Source: a virus. From it: a DNA stretch of 23,284 bases. The notes under the pieces are model-generated. The model saw only the letters and a program-made list of their open reading frames with translations. It searched no databases and was not told the DNA's origin. Within the stretch, counting starts at the first letter, position 1, and each line of letters starts with the position of its first letter. Position numbers and translations under genes: made by a program. Of the stretch, positions 1 to 7,219 are shown one piece after another. The stretch lies in the IMG/VR virus record IMGVR_UViG_3300042882_000911, positions 1 to 23,284 of that record. One strand, given 5' to 3'.

Positions 1-1212
1 GCGCTCAAAATTATTATCCAAATCCCCGTCCCAGACCAAAGCAGGCAAGACCCGGCGGGCAAAGATCCTTCCAGCGGCAGCAGGATCAGTCACCGAGACC
101 GGCAGCGTGTAGCTGAACTCGGTGTCGCTCACTTTGGTCACTACCCAATCCCCATTGAATCCGAGAGTTTCCGAGTCACTGATCCGCACCACCTCGCCCG
201 TCTTGTAGCCATGCGCGGCATTCATGGTCACCAGCGCCGTGCCGCTGGTGTTGGAGATGGATTGCACTCGGTGCGAGATATCCGACGGCCTGGTGCGTAG
301 CAGGTAGAGCTTGTCAAACGCCTGCACGATCTCGACATCATCCCCGTTCTCCATTGTGTCGCCAAGCGGGTAGGCCACCGACTCCACCGTGGCCGCGTCG
401 TGGCGCCACAGATAAGCCTCCGACGGCGCGGCCAGCACGATGTATTCCCGCGCATTGTCAAATCGCGGCGAGGAGTAGATGCCGCTCTGAATGATGTCGC
501 CGCCATAGGTCGTTTTAACGACAGGACCGTTGTTTGCGACAAAAGAAGAACCCGCAACCGTCAGAAGCCCGCTTGCCAAGCTCGTCACCGTGTAAGAACC
601 GCCTGATGAAATGTTGATTTTAGTGACTCCAGGCGTGATCCACGAATTGCTCACACTGATTGAATTTCCATTCATATCAGAAAGGTAAAGTGTCGTGCTT
701 GACGGGGTGGCCGAAATCAAATAGGTCGTTGTGAATCCTGACCCGGCTGGCAAGTTAGAAAATGTGACTTGATTCCCAACAACCAACCCCTGCGATGTAG
801 CATTTGCACCTGGGTCGGAGGCCATGGTGTAGGTGAATTCTGTTGGCGAGGTCACAGAGATTTGAAAATCGCCATTGTATTCACTTGGCGACGCTCCGCT
901 GATATTGACCCAGCTTAAATTCGAGAGGTTATGCGGTGCGCCAAAGGTCGCTGTTGCCAGCCCGCCGACTTGAGTCAGCGTGGCAATCGAGCGGTTTGTC
1001 CCGAGCGTAAAATCCAACAGCAAAATATCGGTCGAGGGATTGATGTTCTCCGCCACCCGCTTGGCGCCTTTGCGCGTTTGGGCAACGCCTCGGTCGAGGC
1101 GCATGTTTTCGGCGTATTGGACCATGCCCGGTTGCAGTTGCAGCGGGTTAAGGCGCGAGGCCATGCCGAGGAATCCGGCGTCGCCTTCTACGATTGTTTG
1201 GTCATCGGGCAT
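1..1212 (-). CDS. Large virion (tail-associated) protein, 3' end beyond window
   Basis: An open frame of 404 codons runs from an ATG at 1212 to the left edge without a stop, so the C-terminus is missing. The N-terminus (GFLGMASRLNPLQLQPG, then MRLDRGVAQTRKGAKR) is of a type I associate with phage structural proteins that start a long tail-associated chain. The rest is rich in Ser, Thr and Gly and looks beta-stranded. Two related modules are visible, each with an (F/Y)NGD motif followed about 15-20 residues later by TEFTYT or TEFSYT. The start codon directly abuts the TAG of the upstream gene (1213-1215), with no overlap. Position after the lysis and phosphoesterase genes suggests a late virion component, perhaps a tail or adsorption protein. 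The exact function is not recognised. Confidence 0.75.
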   Translation of the reverse strand, partial: MPDDQTIVEGDAGFLGMASRLNPLQLQPGMVQYAENMRLDRGVAQTRKGAKRVAENINPSTDILLLDFTLGTNRSIATLTQVGGLATATFGAPHNLSNLSWVNISGASPSEYNGDFQISVTSPTEFTYTMASDPGANATSQGLVVGNQVTFSNLPAGSGFTTTYLISATPSSTTLYLSDMNGNSISVSNSWITPGVTKINISSGGSYTVTSLASGLLTVAGSSFVANNGPVVKTTYGGDIIQSGIYSSPRFDNAREYIVLAAPSEAYLWRHDAATVESVAYPLGDTMENGDDVEIVQAFDKLYLLRTRPSDISHRVQSISNTSGTALVTMNAAHGYKTGEVVRISDSETLGFNGDWVVTKVSDTEFSYTLPVSVTDPAAAGRIFARRVLPALVWDGDLDNNFER

Positions 1213-1241
1213 CTACTTTCTATTGTGCGGGGGCTTGTCAA
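1213..1241 (-). promoter_or_regulatory. TTGACA-N9-ACAATA element before the left-edge gene
   Basis: On the minus strand TTGACA (1241-1236) is followed by nine C-rich bases, then ACAATA (1226-1221), with the ATG of the next gene 8 bases on. Two other gene starts (7779 and 14385) have the same layout. It lies in the coding end of the upstream 142-aa gene, so chance is possible. The 9-base spacing is too short for a normal sigma-70 promoter. Confidence 0.25.
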
Positions 1242-1641
1242 GTAGGCTGCGGATGGCGGCAACGCTCAGGCGCATTCGGTTGTTTGTGGAAAACAAGTCC
1301 TTGATGGCGCTGGCGGTTTTGTGCGGGTGGGAGAGGATTTTCTGGCGAACCTTTGGCAACAAGTCTGCGGGGATGCCGGGGATTGTCTGCGCGGCGGCGG
1401 GCGCTTTGCTCTCGGTCGGTTTGCCGGCCGTCTGCCGGTAGCCGGTCTGGTAGAGGAGTTGACGGCTGCCAGGGGTCCAGCACGGGAAATTCTGTTTCTC
1501 AACCTGGCCGTCGCGGATCGAGGCGGCGAGGATTTTGGGGACTTCGCTGATTTCGCAGTCGAGGTCGGCGGCGATTTCGTCGGTGGTGCTCCAGCCTTCG
1601 GGGAGGCTGTTGGTGCGCTTGGCGAGGGATTTCCAGCTCAT
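1213..1641 (-). CDS. Small protein with probable winged-helix domain
   Basis: A 142-aa protein. Residues about 15-68 read as a winged helix: WSTTDEIAADL, then a likely recognition helix, then a basic segment ending QLLYQTGYRQ. A linker rich in Ala and Pro follows, then a second helical basic block (about 97-135). This suggests nucleic-acid binding, but no specific family was recognised. Its ATG overlaps the TGA of the metallophosphoesterase gene by ATGA, so the two are probably translationally coupled. It sits among late genes, so it could be a late regulator or a packaged DNA-binding protein. Both roles are inference. Confidence 0.7.
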   Translation of the reverse strand: MSWKSLAKRTNSLPEGWSTTDEIAADLDCEISEVPKILAASIRDGQVEKQNFPCWTPGSRQLLYQTGYRQTAGKPTESKAPAAAQTIPGIPADLLPKVRQKILSHPHKTASAIKDLFSTNNRMRLSVAAIRSLLDKPPHNRK

Positions 1642-2645
1642 AGGTAGATGGGGGAGGTCATGGTGCGGCCGCGTTTCTTATCCAACAGGAAGTAAGTTTG
1701 CGTCGGTGGCTCGAAACTCGCCTTGATGGAGAGGGCGTAGGCGTTGTAGCCGATGAGGCTTCCGTTGCAGAGCCAGTGGCGGTTCTGCTGGTATTGGTGC
1801 CAGTGGCCGAAGAGATCAAGGTCGGCTCGGTTCGGCGACTTATTCCATGAAGCTATTGCTTTTTCGGTAGGGATCGTGAGGCCCCCGATGCCGCCTTGAA
1901 ATTTGAGTCCATCGCCGTGGTGGAAGCGCAGGCGGCGGTCATAGACCGTCATGAAGTTGAAGTAGGAATCCGCAATCTGCCATTCGATCTGCTGGTCGCC
2001 GTGAAAGCGGCCTTCGAGAATTTTGTAGAGGAGCCATTCGTAAGAGTGCGCGGCACCTGTGGCGTGGCGGGGCTTGACGGTGGTGCGTCCGTGGTTCCCG
2101 TAAGAGGTCGGGATCAGGATGCGTTTGAAGTGGGGCTTGAGCGTGGCGAGTCCGTCTGCGAGGCGGTCTTGCAGCCAGAGGATGACTTGCGTGGGCGTCT
2201 TGGAATTACTCTCGGCGAGCTCTTCGTGAATCATGCCGGTCATGAGGTCGCCGCCGAGCCAGAGGATGAGGTCGTCGATCTTGGCCCCGCCGCGCTCGAT
2301 TTCGGTGAGGCGGCAAATGGTGCTAAAAAATTTCTCAATGCGAGTCTTGGCGATGGGCAGGCGGTATTCGTTGAGGCCGTTTACCGATGCCGCTTCCACC
2401 GTCTCTTCCACATGCCAATCGCTGGCCAGCGCGATGGCGACGGCCTCGGCTTTGTCGTTCATCGAGACGGTGAGGGGCTGCGGGCGGATGCGTGTCTTGC
2501 CGAGCGATAGCGCGATGCCGAGTTGCTTTTCTAGGCTTTCGACGCTGGCTTGGTATTGAGCGAGCTTGGCTTTGAGCGCATCGACTTCGGTCTTGTGGGC
2601 TTTGTCCGCTTGCTCGCGGGCTATGGAACTCCAGGATGTTTTCAT
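1638..2645 (-). CDS. Calcineurin-like metallophosphoesterase
   Basis: A 335-aa protein with the metal-binding motifs of the calcineurin-like phosphoesterase superfamily in order: SDWH (75-78), GGD (131-133), GNHG (183-186), HHGD (242-245) and GHWH (280-283). These coordinate a two-metal centre that hydrolyses phosphomono- or diesters. Residues about 15-45 form a probable coiled coil ahead of the catalytic domain. The ATG at 2645 overlaps the stop of the preceding acidic-protein gene by ATGA, which favours it over upstream in-frame starts. The substrate is unknown; nuclease or phosphatase activity on nucleic acid or nucleotides are both possible. Its place between the lysis genes and a large virion protein, rather than near replication, is unusual. 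Confidence 0.9.
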   Translation of the reverse strand: MKTSWSSIAREQADKAHKTEVDALKAKLAQYQASVESLEKQLGIALSLGKTRIRPQPLTVSMNDKAEAVAIALASDWHVEETVEAASVNGLNEYRLPIAKTRIEKFFSTICRLTEIERGGAKIDDLILWLGGDLMTGMIHEELAESNSKTPTQVILWLQDRLADGLATLKPHFKRILIPTSYGNHGRTTVKPRHATGAAHSYEWLLYKILEGRFHGDQQIEWQIADSYFNFMTVYDRRLRFHHGDGLKFQGGIGGLTIPTEKAIASWNKSPNRADLDLFGHWHQYQQNRHWLCNGSLIGYNAYALSIKASFEPPTQTYFLLDKKRGRTMTSPIYL

Positions 2646-2878
2646 ACTTCTTCTTCCTCCTCTTCTTCGTCGTCTTCCATCGGGAACAAAATGTCGCTGG
2701 TCCGCTCGGCGAGCTTTTCGACCGCGTATTCGTTGCCGAATTTCAAATCCATGTGGTAAGTCGTGCCTCCTTCTTCCCAAGAGACCACTGCCAGGCCGAC
2801 ATCAAATTGCTCGACGAGTTCCTTGCGAATGCGCTCCAGCACGGCTTTGCGGGTGGCGGGCTTGCGTTTGGCGCTCAT
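2642..2878 (-). CDS. Small protein with polyacidic C-terminus
   Basis: A 78-aa protein of unknown function. The N-terminus is basic (SAKRKPATRKAVLERIRKEL), the middle contains GGTTYHMDLKFGNEYAVEKL, and the last twelve residues are almost all Asp or Glu. The start at 2878 overlaps the lysin stop by ATGA and its own stop overlaps the metallophosphoesterase start by ATGA, so the three genes are probably coupled. The acidic tail could bind a basic partner or mimic DNA; neither is shown. A longer form from an upstream start would run deep into the lysin gene and is less likely. Confidence 0.75.
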   Translation of the reverse strand: MSAKRKPATRKAVLERIRKELVEQFDVGLAVVSWEEGGTTYHMDLKFGNEYAVEKLAERTSDILFPMEDDEEEEEEEV

Positions 2879-3420
2879 GCTTCCTCCTCGACGAGCAGGT
2901 AAGGGATTGTCTTCTGCCCGGCGCGGTCCATTTCGGAATAGACGAGGGAAATGAAAGACTCCCACTGGCTGGGGTAAATGGTTTGGCAGCCTTCGCTGCT
3001 GGTGGTGCGATAGCCGCCTTTGTGGATGTTGATGGCGATGCCCATGCTGTCGCCTTGGCCGTCACGGGTCACGGGGAGTTGTTCGCCAGGCGTGGCGGGG
3101 CGGAGGGCGGGGTAGCCGCCGCCAGGCTTGCTGAGGCCGTGTTTGCCTTTGCGGTAGCGATGCACGCCAGGCTTCAGCACAGCGATGCCTTTGCGGCGGA
3201 TCGAGGGATCGGTGTTGGCGTTGAAGGTGGCGTAGGCGTTTGGCGAGACGAGGAAAATGGCGTCGTCGTAGATGCCTCGGTCGTTCTTACCGACTTCGCC
3301 CATGCTGTCGCGGTAGTAGCCGCGAATGCCCACCAGCGCCACGGCATCATCCACGCGGGCCTTGGTGAGCAGGGCTTGCGTCTTGGATTTCGCTTGCTGT
3401 GGGCGGCTCGGGGGGAGCAT
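2875..3420 (-). CDS. Probable endolysin with L,D-transpeptidase (YkuD)-like motifs
   Basis: A 181-aa protein whose C-terminal half has INIHKGG (H133) followed by TSSEGCQT (C145). This matches the His and Ser-x-Gly-Cys catalytic pattern of YkuD-fold L,D-transpeptidases and their phage relatives. The N-terminal part (GIRGYYRDSMGEVGKNDRGI) resembles the leading segment of such phage proteins. No signal peptide is visible, so export would depend on the holin. It follows a two-TM holin candidate, a membrane protein and a lipoprotein, which makes a lysis role likely. Whether it cleaves or remodels peptidoglycan cross-links cannot be told from sequence. The ATG at 3420 lies 22 bases after the preceding stop and has no clear Shine-Dalgarno. 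Confidence 0.75.
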   Translation of the reverse strand: MLPPSRPQQAKSKTQALLTKARVDDAVALVGIRGYYRDSMGEVGKNDRGIYDDAIFLVSPNAYATFNANTDPSIRRKGIAVLKPGVHRYRKGKHGLSKPGGGYPALRPATPGEQLPVTRDGQGDSMGIAINIHKGGYRTTSSEGCQTIYPSQWESFISLVYSEMDRAGQKTIPYLLVEEEA

Positions 3421-3442
3421 CGGGAAGATTAAAATTTATGGG

Positions 3443-3610
3443 TCATTTGCTGGATGTAGGCTTGGGCATCTCAGGCAGCGTGTAGCTGAATTGCCCGTAG
3501 TCGGTCTGGAGCGAGATGCCCAGCGTGCTGCATCCACCGAGGAGCAGGAGGGCTCCTACGGCAAACGCGGTCGCCAGGAGGCCGGTGACGATCTGGGCGG
3601 GAGGGATCAT
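3443..3610 (-). CDS. Small lipoprotein, possible outer-membrane spanin
   Basis: A 55-aa protein with a hydrophobic signal segment (about 5-24) ending in a lipobox LGGC, giving a lipidated Cys27 and a mature peptide of 29 residues rich in Pro, Thr and Ser. This is the form of a phage outer-membrane spanin (o-spanin), which disrupts the outer membrane at lysis. The gene is between a small membrane-protein gene and the lysin gene, as expected for a lysis cassette. The start at 3610 overlaps the upstream stop by ATGA. The preceding 55-aa membrane protein could be the inner-membrane partner but lacks the long periplasmic coiled coil usual for one. A superinfection-exclusion lipoprotein is an alternative. 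A lipobox and spanin role would imply a Gram-negative host. Confidence 0.65.
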   Translation of the reverse strand: MIPPAQIVTGLLATAFAVGALLLLGGCSTLGISLQTDYGQFSYTLPEMPKPTSSK

Positions 3611-3774
3611 TTCTTCTCGTTGCGGAAAATCTCGATGAGGGCTATGACCGCCGCCACGGCGCTGCCAATACTTTCCCAATGCTGGGGAGAAAGGCTCAAA
3701 CCAGCGAGGCCGCCGAGCACGGCCAAACCGCGAAAGGTGGACGGTTGTTTTAGGTGCGAGAGGAATTTATTCAT
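3607..3774 (-). CDS. Small membrane protein of the lysis cassette
   Basis: A 55-aa protein with a short basic N-terminus (NKFLSHLKQPSTFR), one or two hydrophobic stretches (about 18-30 and 36-50) and a charged C-terminus (FRNEKK). The ATG at 3774 overlaps the last bases of the holin-like gene by 8 bases, and its stop overlaps the lipoprotein start by ATGA. It may be a second holin, an antiholin or an inner-membrane spanin subunit. Similar ends (LRNKKHPHE upstream, FRNEKK here) hint that the two membrane proteins could be paired, but this is only suggestive. Confidence 0.65.
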   Translation of the reverse strand: MNKFLSHLKQPSTFRGLAVLGGLAGLSLSPQHWESIGSAVAAVIALIEIFRNEKK

Positions 3775-3949
3775 GGGGGTGCTTTTTGTTGCGTAGGATT
3801 GCGTAGAGGGAAGCGAGACCGACGAGGCAGCCGATGACGAGCGAAGCCACACGCAGCCACGCCTCCAGCTCCGGCAGCATGGAGAGCGTGATACCGCTCG
3901 CCGTAGCAAGCAGCCCGGTGAACGAGGCGGTGGCTTGGTGCGTGTCCAT
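3767..3949 (-). CDS. Holin candidate, two transmembrane segments
   Basis: A 60-aa protein with two hydrophobic segments (about 9-25 and 33-51) separated by a short loop containing PELEAW, and a basic C-terminus (RNKKHPHE). Small size, two membrane spans, a charged tail and position first in the block before the lipoprotein and lysin genes fit a class II-type holin. It starts 2 bases after the stop of the stalk-protein gene. There is no sequence family I can name, so the call rests on topology and context. Confidence 0.65.
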   Translation of the reverse strand: MDTHQATASFTGLLATASGITLSMLPELEAWLRVASLVIGCLVGLASLYAILRNKKHPHE

Positions 3950-3951
3950 TG

Positions 3952-5637
3952 TTAGCTGAGGGCGGCTGCGAGTTGAGCGCCAGTAATTGCTACCGTGCTT
4001 TGTTGCTTTGCGCGTTCACCGATGGAGTCTGCCACCGTCAATTCATTTGCCGGTTTGGACCAGACGGCGGTGGCGTTCTGCGCGGCTGTAGGAATGTCTC
4101 CGGTCGCTGCTGGCGAGGCGGGGAGATTGTCTGTCTTTGCCTTGATGGCTGCGAGCTGTGTGCTGTTGCTGTCGATTTCAGCACGGATTGAAGCGGCGCT
4201 TGGGACGGTTGGCGCGTTGGTCAAAGTATCGACCGTGCCGCCAGTGATCGTGCGGGTGGCGTGGCTCCAGATGTCGCTCGGCGTTACGGAGGTCGGCGCG
4301 TTGGTCAATGTCGTGACCGTGGCGAGCGTTCCTGATGGCGAAAGCCTGCTGGATATGGTCGTGTCGATTCGGGCCAACTCGGTGGCAAGCTCGGTGCGGA
4401 TCGCAGCGGCGGTTAGCACTGCCGATCCGACGGTCGCATCGACGGGGACTCCGCTTGCCACACTTGACGCCGATGGGATAAATGCCGATCCCGTCAACGC
4501 CCCGCTCGCGTAGCTCACGCCGTTGCGCACATCGCTGGCGGCGGGCATGGCTGCGTTTTGGGTTGCGTCGATGAGCGTCTTAGCGCCTGCGGTGTCGCAG
4601 TAGTTAAATATGGCGACATTACTGCCGAGCTTTTTGAGGCGGATGCCTGTGCCGCTGGTTGGCGATTGGCCAAATGTGCCGTATTCAAGCTGTTGAATTT
4701 CTATGACGCCGAGGCCAGCATTGCTTGCCCCGACCACGGCGGCGAGGCCAGAGGTATTTCCGGGGCCGTAGGCGTTTCCAACAACGCGAGTCGCCGTGAT
4801 TACGCCCGTCGATGAGTTTAGACAACCAGGTTGCAATGATCCGCCGGTTACCGTGCCGTTGATGGCCACGGTGCCGCCGACGCTATTGGCCACGCCGCAC
4901 CCGCCAGCGCCACCTGTCACGCTTCCATTGATTGTGAGCGTGTTGATGCCTGCGTGGAAGATGGCGTGCGCTGTTGTTGTGGTTATCTGCGTTGGTCCAG
5001 TGACCGTGCCATTGTAGGTCACTGATCCTCCAGAGACATAGAGTCCATAGACACTATTCACCGTGCCGCCTGTGACTGTGCCGGACAACACATTGAGAGT
5101 GCCGCCAGAGACGACAAATCCTGAACTGGCTGGAACGCCACCGCTACCTGCGCTGCCGCCAACGATATTGCCTGTAAAATTAGTGATCCCTGCGGAGATG
5201 GTGACTCCATGTTGGAGTGCGGTGGTTCCTCCTGTGATGTTGCCAGTGAGCGTGAGAGTGCCAGTCGATGATTTGGAAATCCCGTGGCCACCATTGTTGC
5301 TGGTTCCTCCGCGTGAATTTCCGACAATGGCTCCAGAGGCTGTTCCTGTTTGTGATAGGCAAGCTGTTGCTGTGCTGCCTGCAAAAATGTTGGCGGTTAG
5401 TGTAACTCCATCGGCCAGAGTAAATGATCCGCCTGCCGTGGCGGAGGCGGTGTTATCATTCCGCACCTCGCCTGTCGCGCCGAGGTCGGTCGAGACATTG
5501 ACGGTGATGGTGAAGGAATTGGCCATGAGGACATCGCCGCTGGCAAATGTGACGGCTGCGGCTGTGCCGCTTGGCGTGGTTGCCCACACATCGGCGGCGT
5601 TTATGTTTCCCGCTTTACGCGCAAAATAGGTAGCCAT
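3952..5637 (-). CDS. Stalk/fibre-like virion protein with beta-repeat region
   Basis: A 561-aa protein. After an N-terminal cap (MATYFARKAGNINAADVWAT), residues about 60-330 are imperfect Gly/Thr/Ser/Val repeats with recurring TVTGGT, NGTVTGG and TGNITGG motifs. These suggest a beta-helix or stacked beta-strand shaft. The C-terminal third is different, with IRTELATELARIDTTISSRL and two related segments (IWSHATRTITGG, then AVWSKPANELTVADSIGE), of a kind seen in phage tail and baseplate stalks. The product is probably a virion surface fibre or adhesin. It follows two fibre-type genes and a 93-aa unknown and precedes the holin. The start at 5637 comes 2 bases after the preceding stop, with an AAGGA-like sequence upstream. 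Confidence 0.75.
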   Translation of the reverse strand: MATYFARKAGNINAADVWATTPSGTAAAVTFASGDVLMANSFTITVNVSTDLGATGEVRNDNTASATAGGSFTLADGVTLTANIFAGSTATACLSQTGTASGAIVGNSRGGTSNNGGHGISKSSTGTLTLTGNITGGTTALQHGVTISAGITNFTGNIVGGSAGSGGVPASSGFVVSGGTLNVLSGTVTGGTVNSVYGLYVSGGSVTYNGTVTGPTQITTTTAHAIFHAGINTLTINGSVTGGAGGCGVANSVGGTVAINGTVTGGSLQPGCLNSSTGVITATRVVGNAYGPGNTSGLAAVVGASNAGLGVIEIQQLEYGTFGQSPTSGTGIRLKKLGSNVAIFNYCDTAGAKTLIDATQNAAMPAASDVRNGVSYASGALTGSAFIPSASSVASGVPVDATVGSAVLTAAAIRTELATELARIDTTISSRLSPSGTLATVTTLTNAPTSVTPSDIWSHATRTITGGTVDTLTNAPTVPSAASIRAEIDSNSTQLAAIKAKTDNLPASPAATGDIPTAAQNATAVWSKPANELTVADSIGERAKQQSTVAITGAQLAAALS

Positions 5638-5639
5638 GA

Positions 5640-5921
5640 TTAGAGTCCTTTCGCGGCGATGTAGGCTTGGAGGGCGGCTTGGATCGCGCCGACGGCTTGC
5701 TGGGTTGCCTCGTCTGCACCTGTGAGTGATCCGAGCGCGATGCCGATGGCGGCTTCGTCTGCGGTGATTACCTCGCCGTTTTCAATGCAAGTGGGGACCA
5801 AACGCATGGCGACATTGGCGTCTGAAGAACCATCGCCCAGATACCGGCCCGATATGGCCAAATTGAGCGAGAAGCGGTCGTAGGATTTTCCGTTGATTTC
5901 GATGGGGTTGCTTGCGTTCAT
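5640..5921 (-). CDS. Unknown 93-aa protein of the fibre region
   Basis: Starting at the ATG at 5921 it has 93 aa; a longer frame exists but would overlap the upstream fibre gene extensively. The N-terminal part (IEINGKSYDRFSLNLAISGRYLGDG) looks beta-rich, and the end (ATQQAVGAIQAALQAYIAAKGL) is a probable amphipathic helix. There is no catalytic motif. It lies between two fibre-related genes, so it may be a small virion protein or a fibre assembly factor. The leader is A- and C-rich without a Shine-Dalgarno. Confidence 0.7.
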   Translation of the reverse strand: MNASNPIEINGKSYDRFSLNLAISGRYLGDGSSDANVAMRLVPTCIENGEVITADEAAIGIALGSLTGADEATQQAVGAIQAALQAYIAAKGL

Positions 5922-5940
5922 GGTGTTTGGATTTTTGGGT

Positions 5941-6309
5941 TTAAGAAAATTGGAGTTGGGTTTTGTTCGACCACGCGCCGGTGGCGGATTGCTCCGCGAC
6001 GACATCGCCGGCGGAATTGGTCGTGATTTTGTAGATGGTCCAGGCTGTGGAGTCGTCTGGTTCGCCAGTGGCGGGGTAGTCTGCCCAAGCGAGGCGGCCG
6101 AGGTAGAGATCGTCGCCGTCTGCGGCGTGGAGGAGCTGGTAGTCGGAGGGGTCGCGGGGGCGGGCGAGGCGGAAAACTTCGTTGGTGTGGTCCTTGGAAT
6201 ACAAGCGCCGGTCGGCGAGGTTGAGGGCGAGTTGACCCTGGGCCACTTGCGCGGCGGTGGGGACTCGGCCGGGAACCGTGGAGCGGAGGAGCTGGATGAC
6301 CGTGGCCAT
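5941..6309 (-). CDS. Small fibre-type protein with Mtd-like N-terminus
   Basis: A 122-aa protein that opens with MATVIQLLRSTVPGRVPTA, then QGQLALNLADRRLYSKD. This follows the pattern (xR-x-Pro, GEL-A-N-x-D-x-x-L-Y) of the N-terminal domain of phage fibre proteins related to the major tropism determinant. The remainder contains WTIYKITTNSAGDVV and may be a small beta domain. It probably attaches or extends a fibre. The following gene starts 20 bases after its stop and the preceding gene has a similar N-terminal type, so this is a fibre gene cluster. Confidence 0.65.
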   Translation of the reverse strand: MATVIQLLRSTVPGRVPTAAQVAQGQLALNLADRRLYSKDHTNEVFRLARPRDPSDYQLLHAADGDDLYLGRLAWADYPATGEPDDSTAWTIYKITTNSAGDVVAEQSATGAWSNKTQLQFS

Positions 6310-6407
6310 GGAGAAGTTTTAAGTTTTAAGGATTAAGTTTTAAGCAGGGGCCCCGTGGAGCGATGGCGCGGGCTGGAACCGCGCCACCGCTGTGGGGAGG
6401 GAGGAGC
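6310..6407 (-). terminator. Hairpin and AAGTTTTAA repeats between fibre genes
   Basis: This 98-bp gap holds a perfect 8-bp stem (TGGCGCGG at 6364-6371 with CCGCGCCA at 6379-6386, loop 7), a GGGGCCCC palindrome near 6348-6355, and three copies of AAGTTTTAA between about 6313 and 6345. Transcription meets the hairpin first and the AT-rich repeats later. It could be a weak or Rho-dependent terminator or an RNA processing site; no uridine run directly follows the stem. Confidence 0.4.
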
Positions 6408-7181
6408 TTAGAAGCTGCCGCCGTCGAAGCTGATGCCGTCGATGCTGCCGCCGGTGATGGCGACATTGTTGGCATTCTGCGTGGACATCGTGCCGAGTCC
6501 TGCTGCGGTGGTCTCCAAAGTGGAGACTCGGCCTGTGAGGGCTGTCGCTGCGGATTCGATGGAGTTGATGTCACCTTCGGCAGTTGACACACGGCCTGCA
6601 AGGGCTGTGGCTGCTGACTCGATGGCGTCGATGTCGCCTTCGGCTGTGGTGACGCGAGCGGCCAGAGCGGAGGCGTCGCCTTCGATGGTCGTGGCGCGGC
6701 TCTCAAGCGCGTTGATGTCGCTCTCTGCGGTGTCGAGGCGTCCGTCGAGGGCGCTGTCGGCTGCTTCGAGTGTCGCCACGGCCGAACTCAGAGCGCTGGA
6801 GGCGGAGTTGGCGAGGGTGGTTATCGCTCCGTTGAGGCTGGAGTCTGCGCTCTGGAAGGCGCTCACGACCTCCGTCAACGAATCAAGCGATCCTTGAGTC
6901 GTGTTCGATAGGACCGAATCAATTCGTGATCCGAGGGCTTGCTCCGCTGCGACTGCGCGGGAGTTTTCGGAGCTGATGCTGGAGTTCAGCGTCGAGACTT
7001 CGGAGGCGAGGTTTGCGTTGGTGGCATAGTGGCCACTGCCTGCTATGACAACTGAGGTCGAGCCATTGCCGATCCAAAGTTTGTCGTCTACGAAGCTATG
7101 GGCCAACTCGCCGAGAGCGAGGCCGGTAGGGGCACCGGAGGCACCTGTCAATCTGCGTTTAATTCTGAGGGTATTAGCCAT
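6408..7181 (-). CDS. Tail fibre protein, Mtd-type N-terminus with coiled-coil shaft
   Basis: A 257-aa protein in three parts. Residues 1-45 (TLRIKRRLTGASGAPTG, GELAHSFVDDKLWIGNG) match the N-terminal domain of major-tropism-determinant-like fibres. Residues about 58-228 form a long coiled coil with 21-residue repeats (three heptads each), clearest as RVTTAEGDIDAIESAATALAG-like units at 176-196 and 197-217. The last 28 residues (TMSTQNANNVAITGGSIDGI) match a short C-terminal module common in phage fibres. It is likely a trimeric fibre or a fibre-trimerising linker. No C-type-lectin variable domain is present. The leader is AACCCCC followed by A-rich sequence, without a Shine-Dalgarno. Confidence 0.8.
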   Translation of the reverse strand: MANTLRIKRRLTGASGAPTGLALGELAHSFVDDKLWIGNGSTSVVIAGSGHYATNANLASEVSTLNSSISSENSRAVAAEQALGSRIDSVLSNTTQGSLDSLTEVVSAFQSADSSLNGAITTLANSASSALSSAVATLEAADSALDGRLDTAESDINALESRATTIEGDASALAARVTTAEGDIDAIESAATALAGRVSTAEGDINSIESAATALTGRVSTLETTAAGLGTMSTQNANNVAITGGSIDGISFDGGSF

Positions 7182-7219
7182 GATTTTTTGGGGGTTGGGT
7201 TGTTACTGCGGGGTTAGTC

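Noticed and set aside
2566-3432. Plus-strand open frame of 288 codons
   Set aside because: It is antisense to the acidic-protein and lysin genes, which carry recognisable motifs and overlaps.
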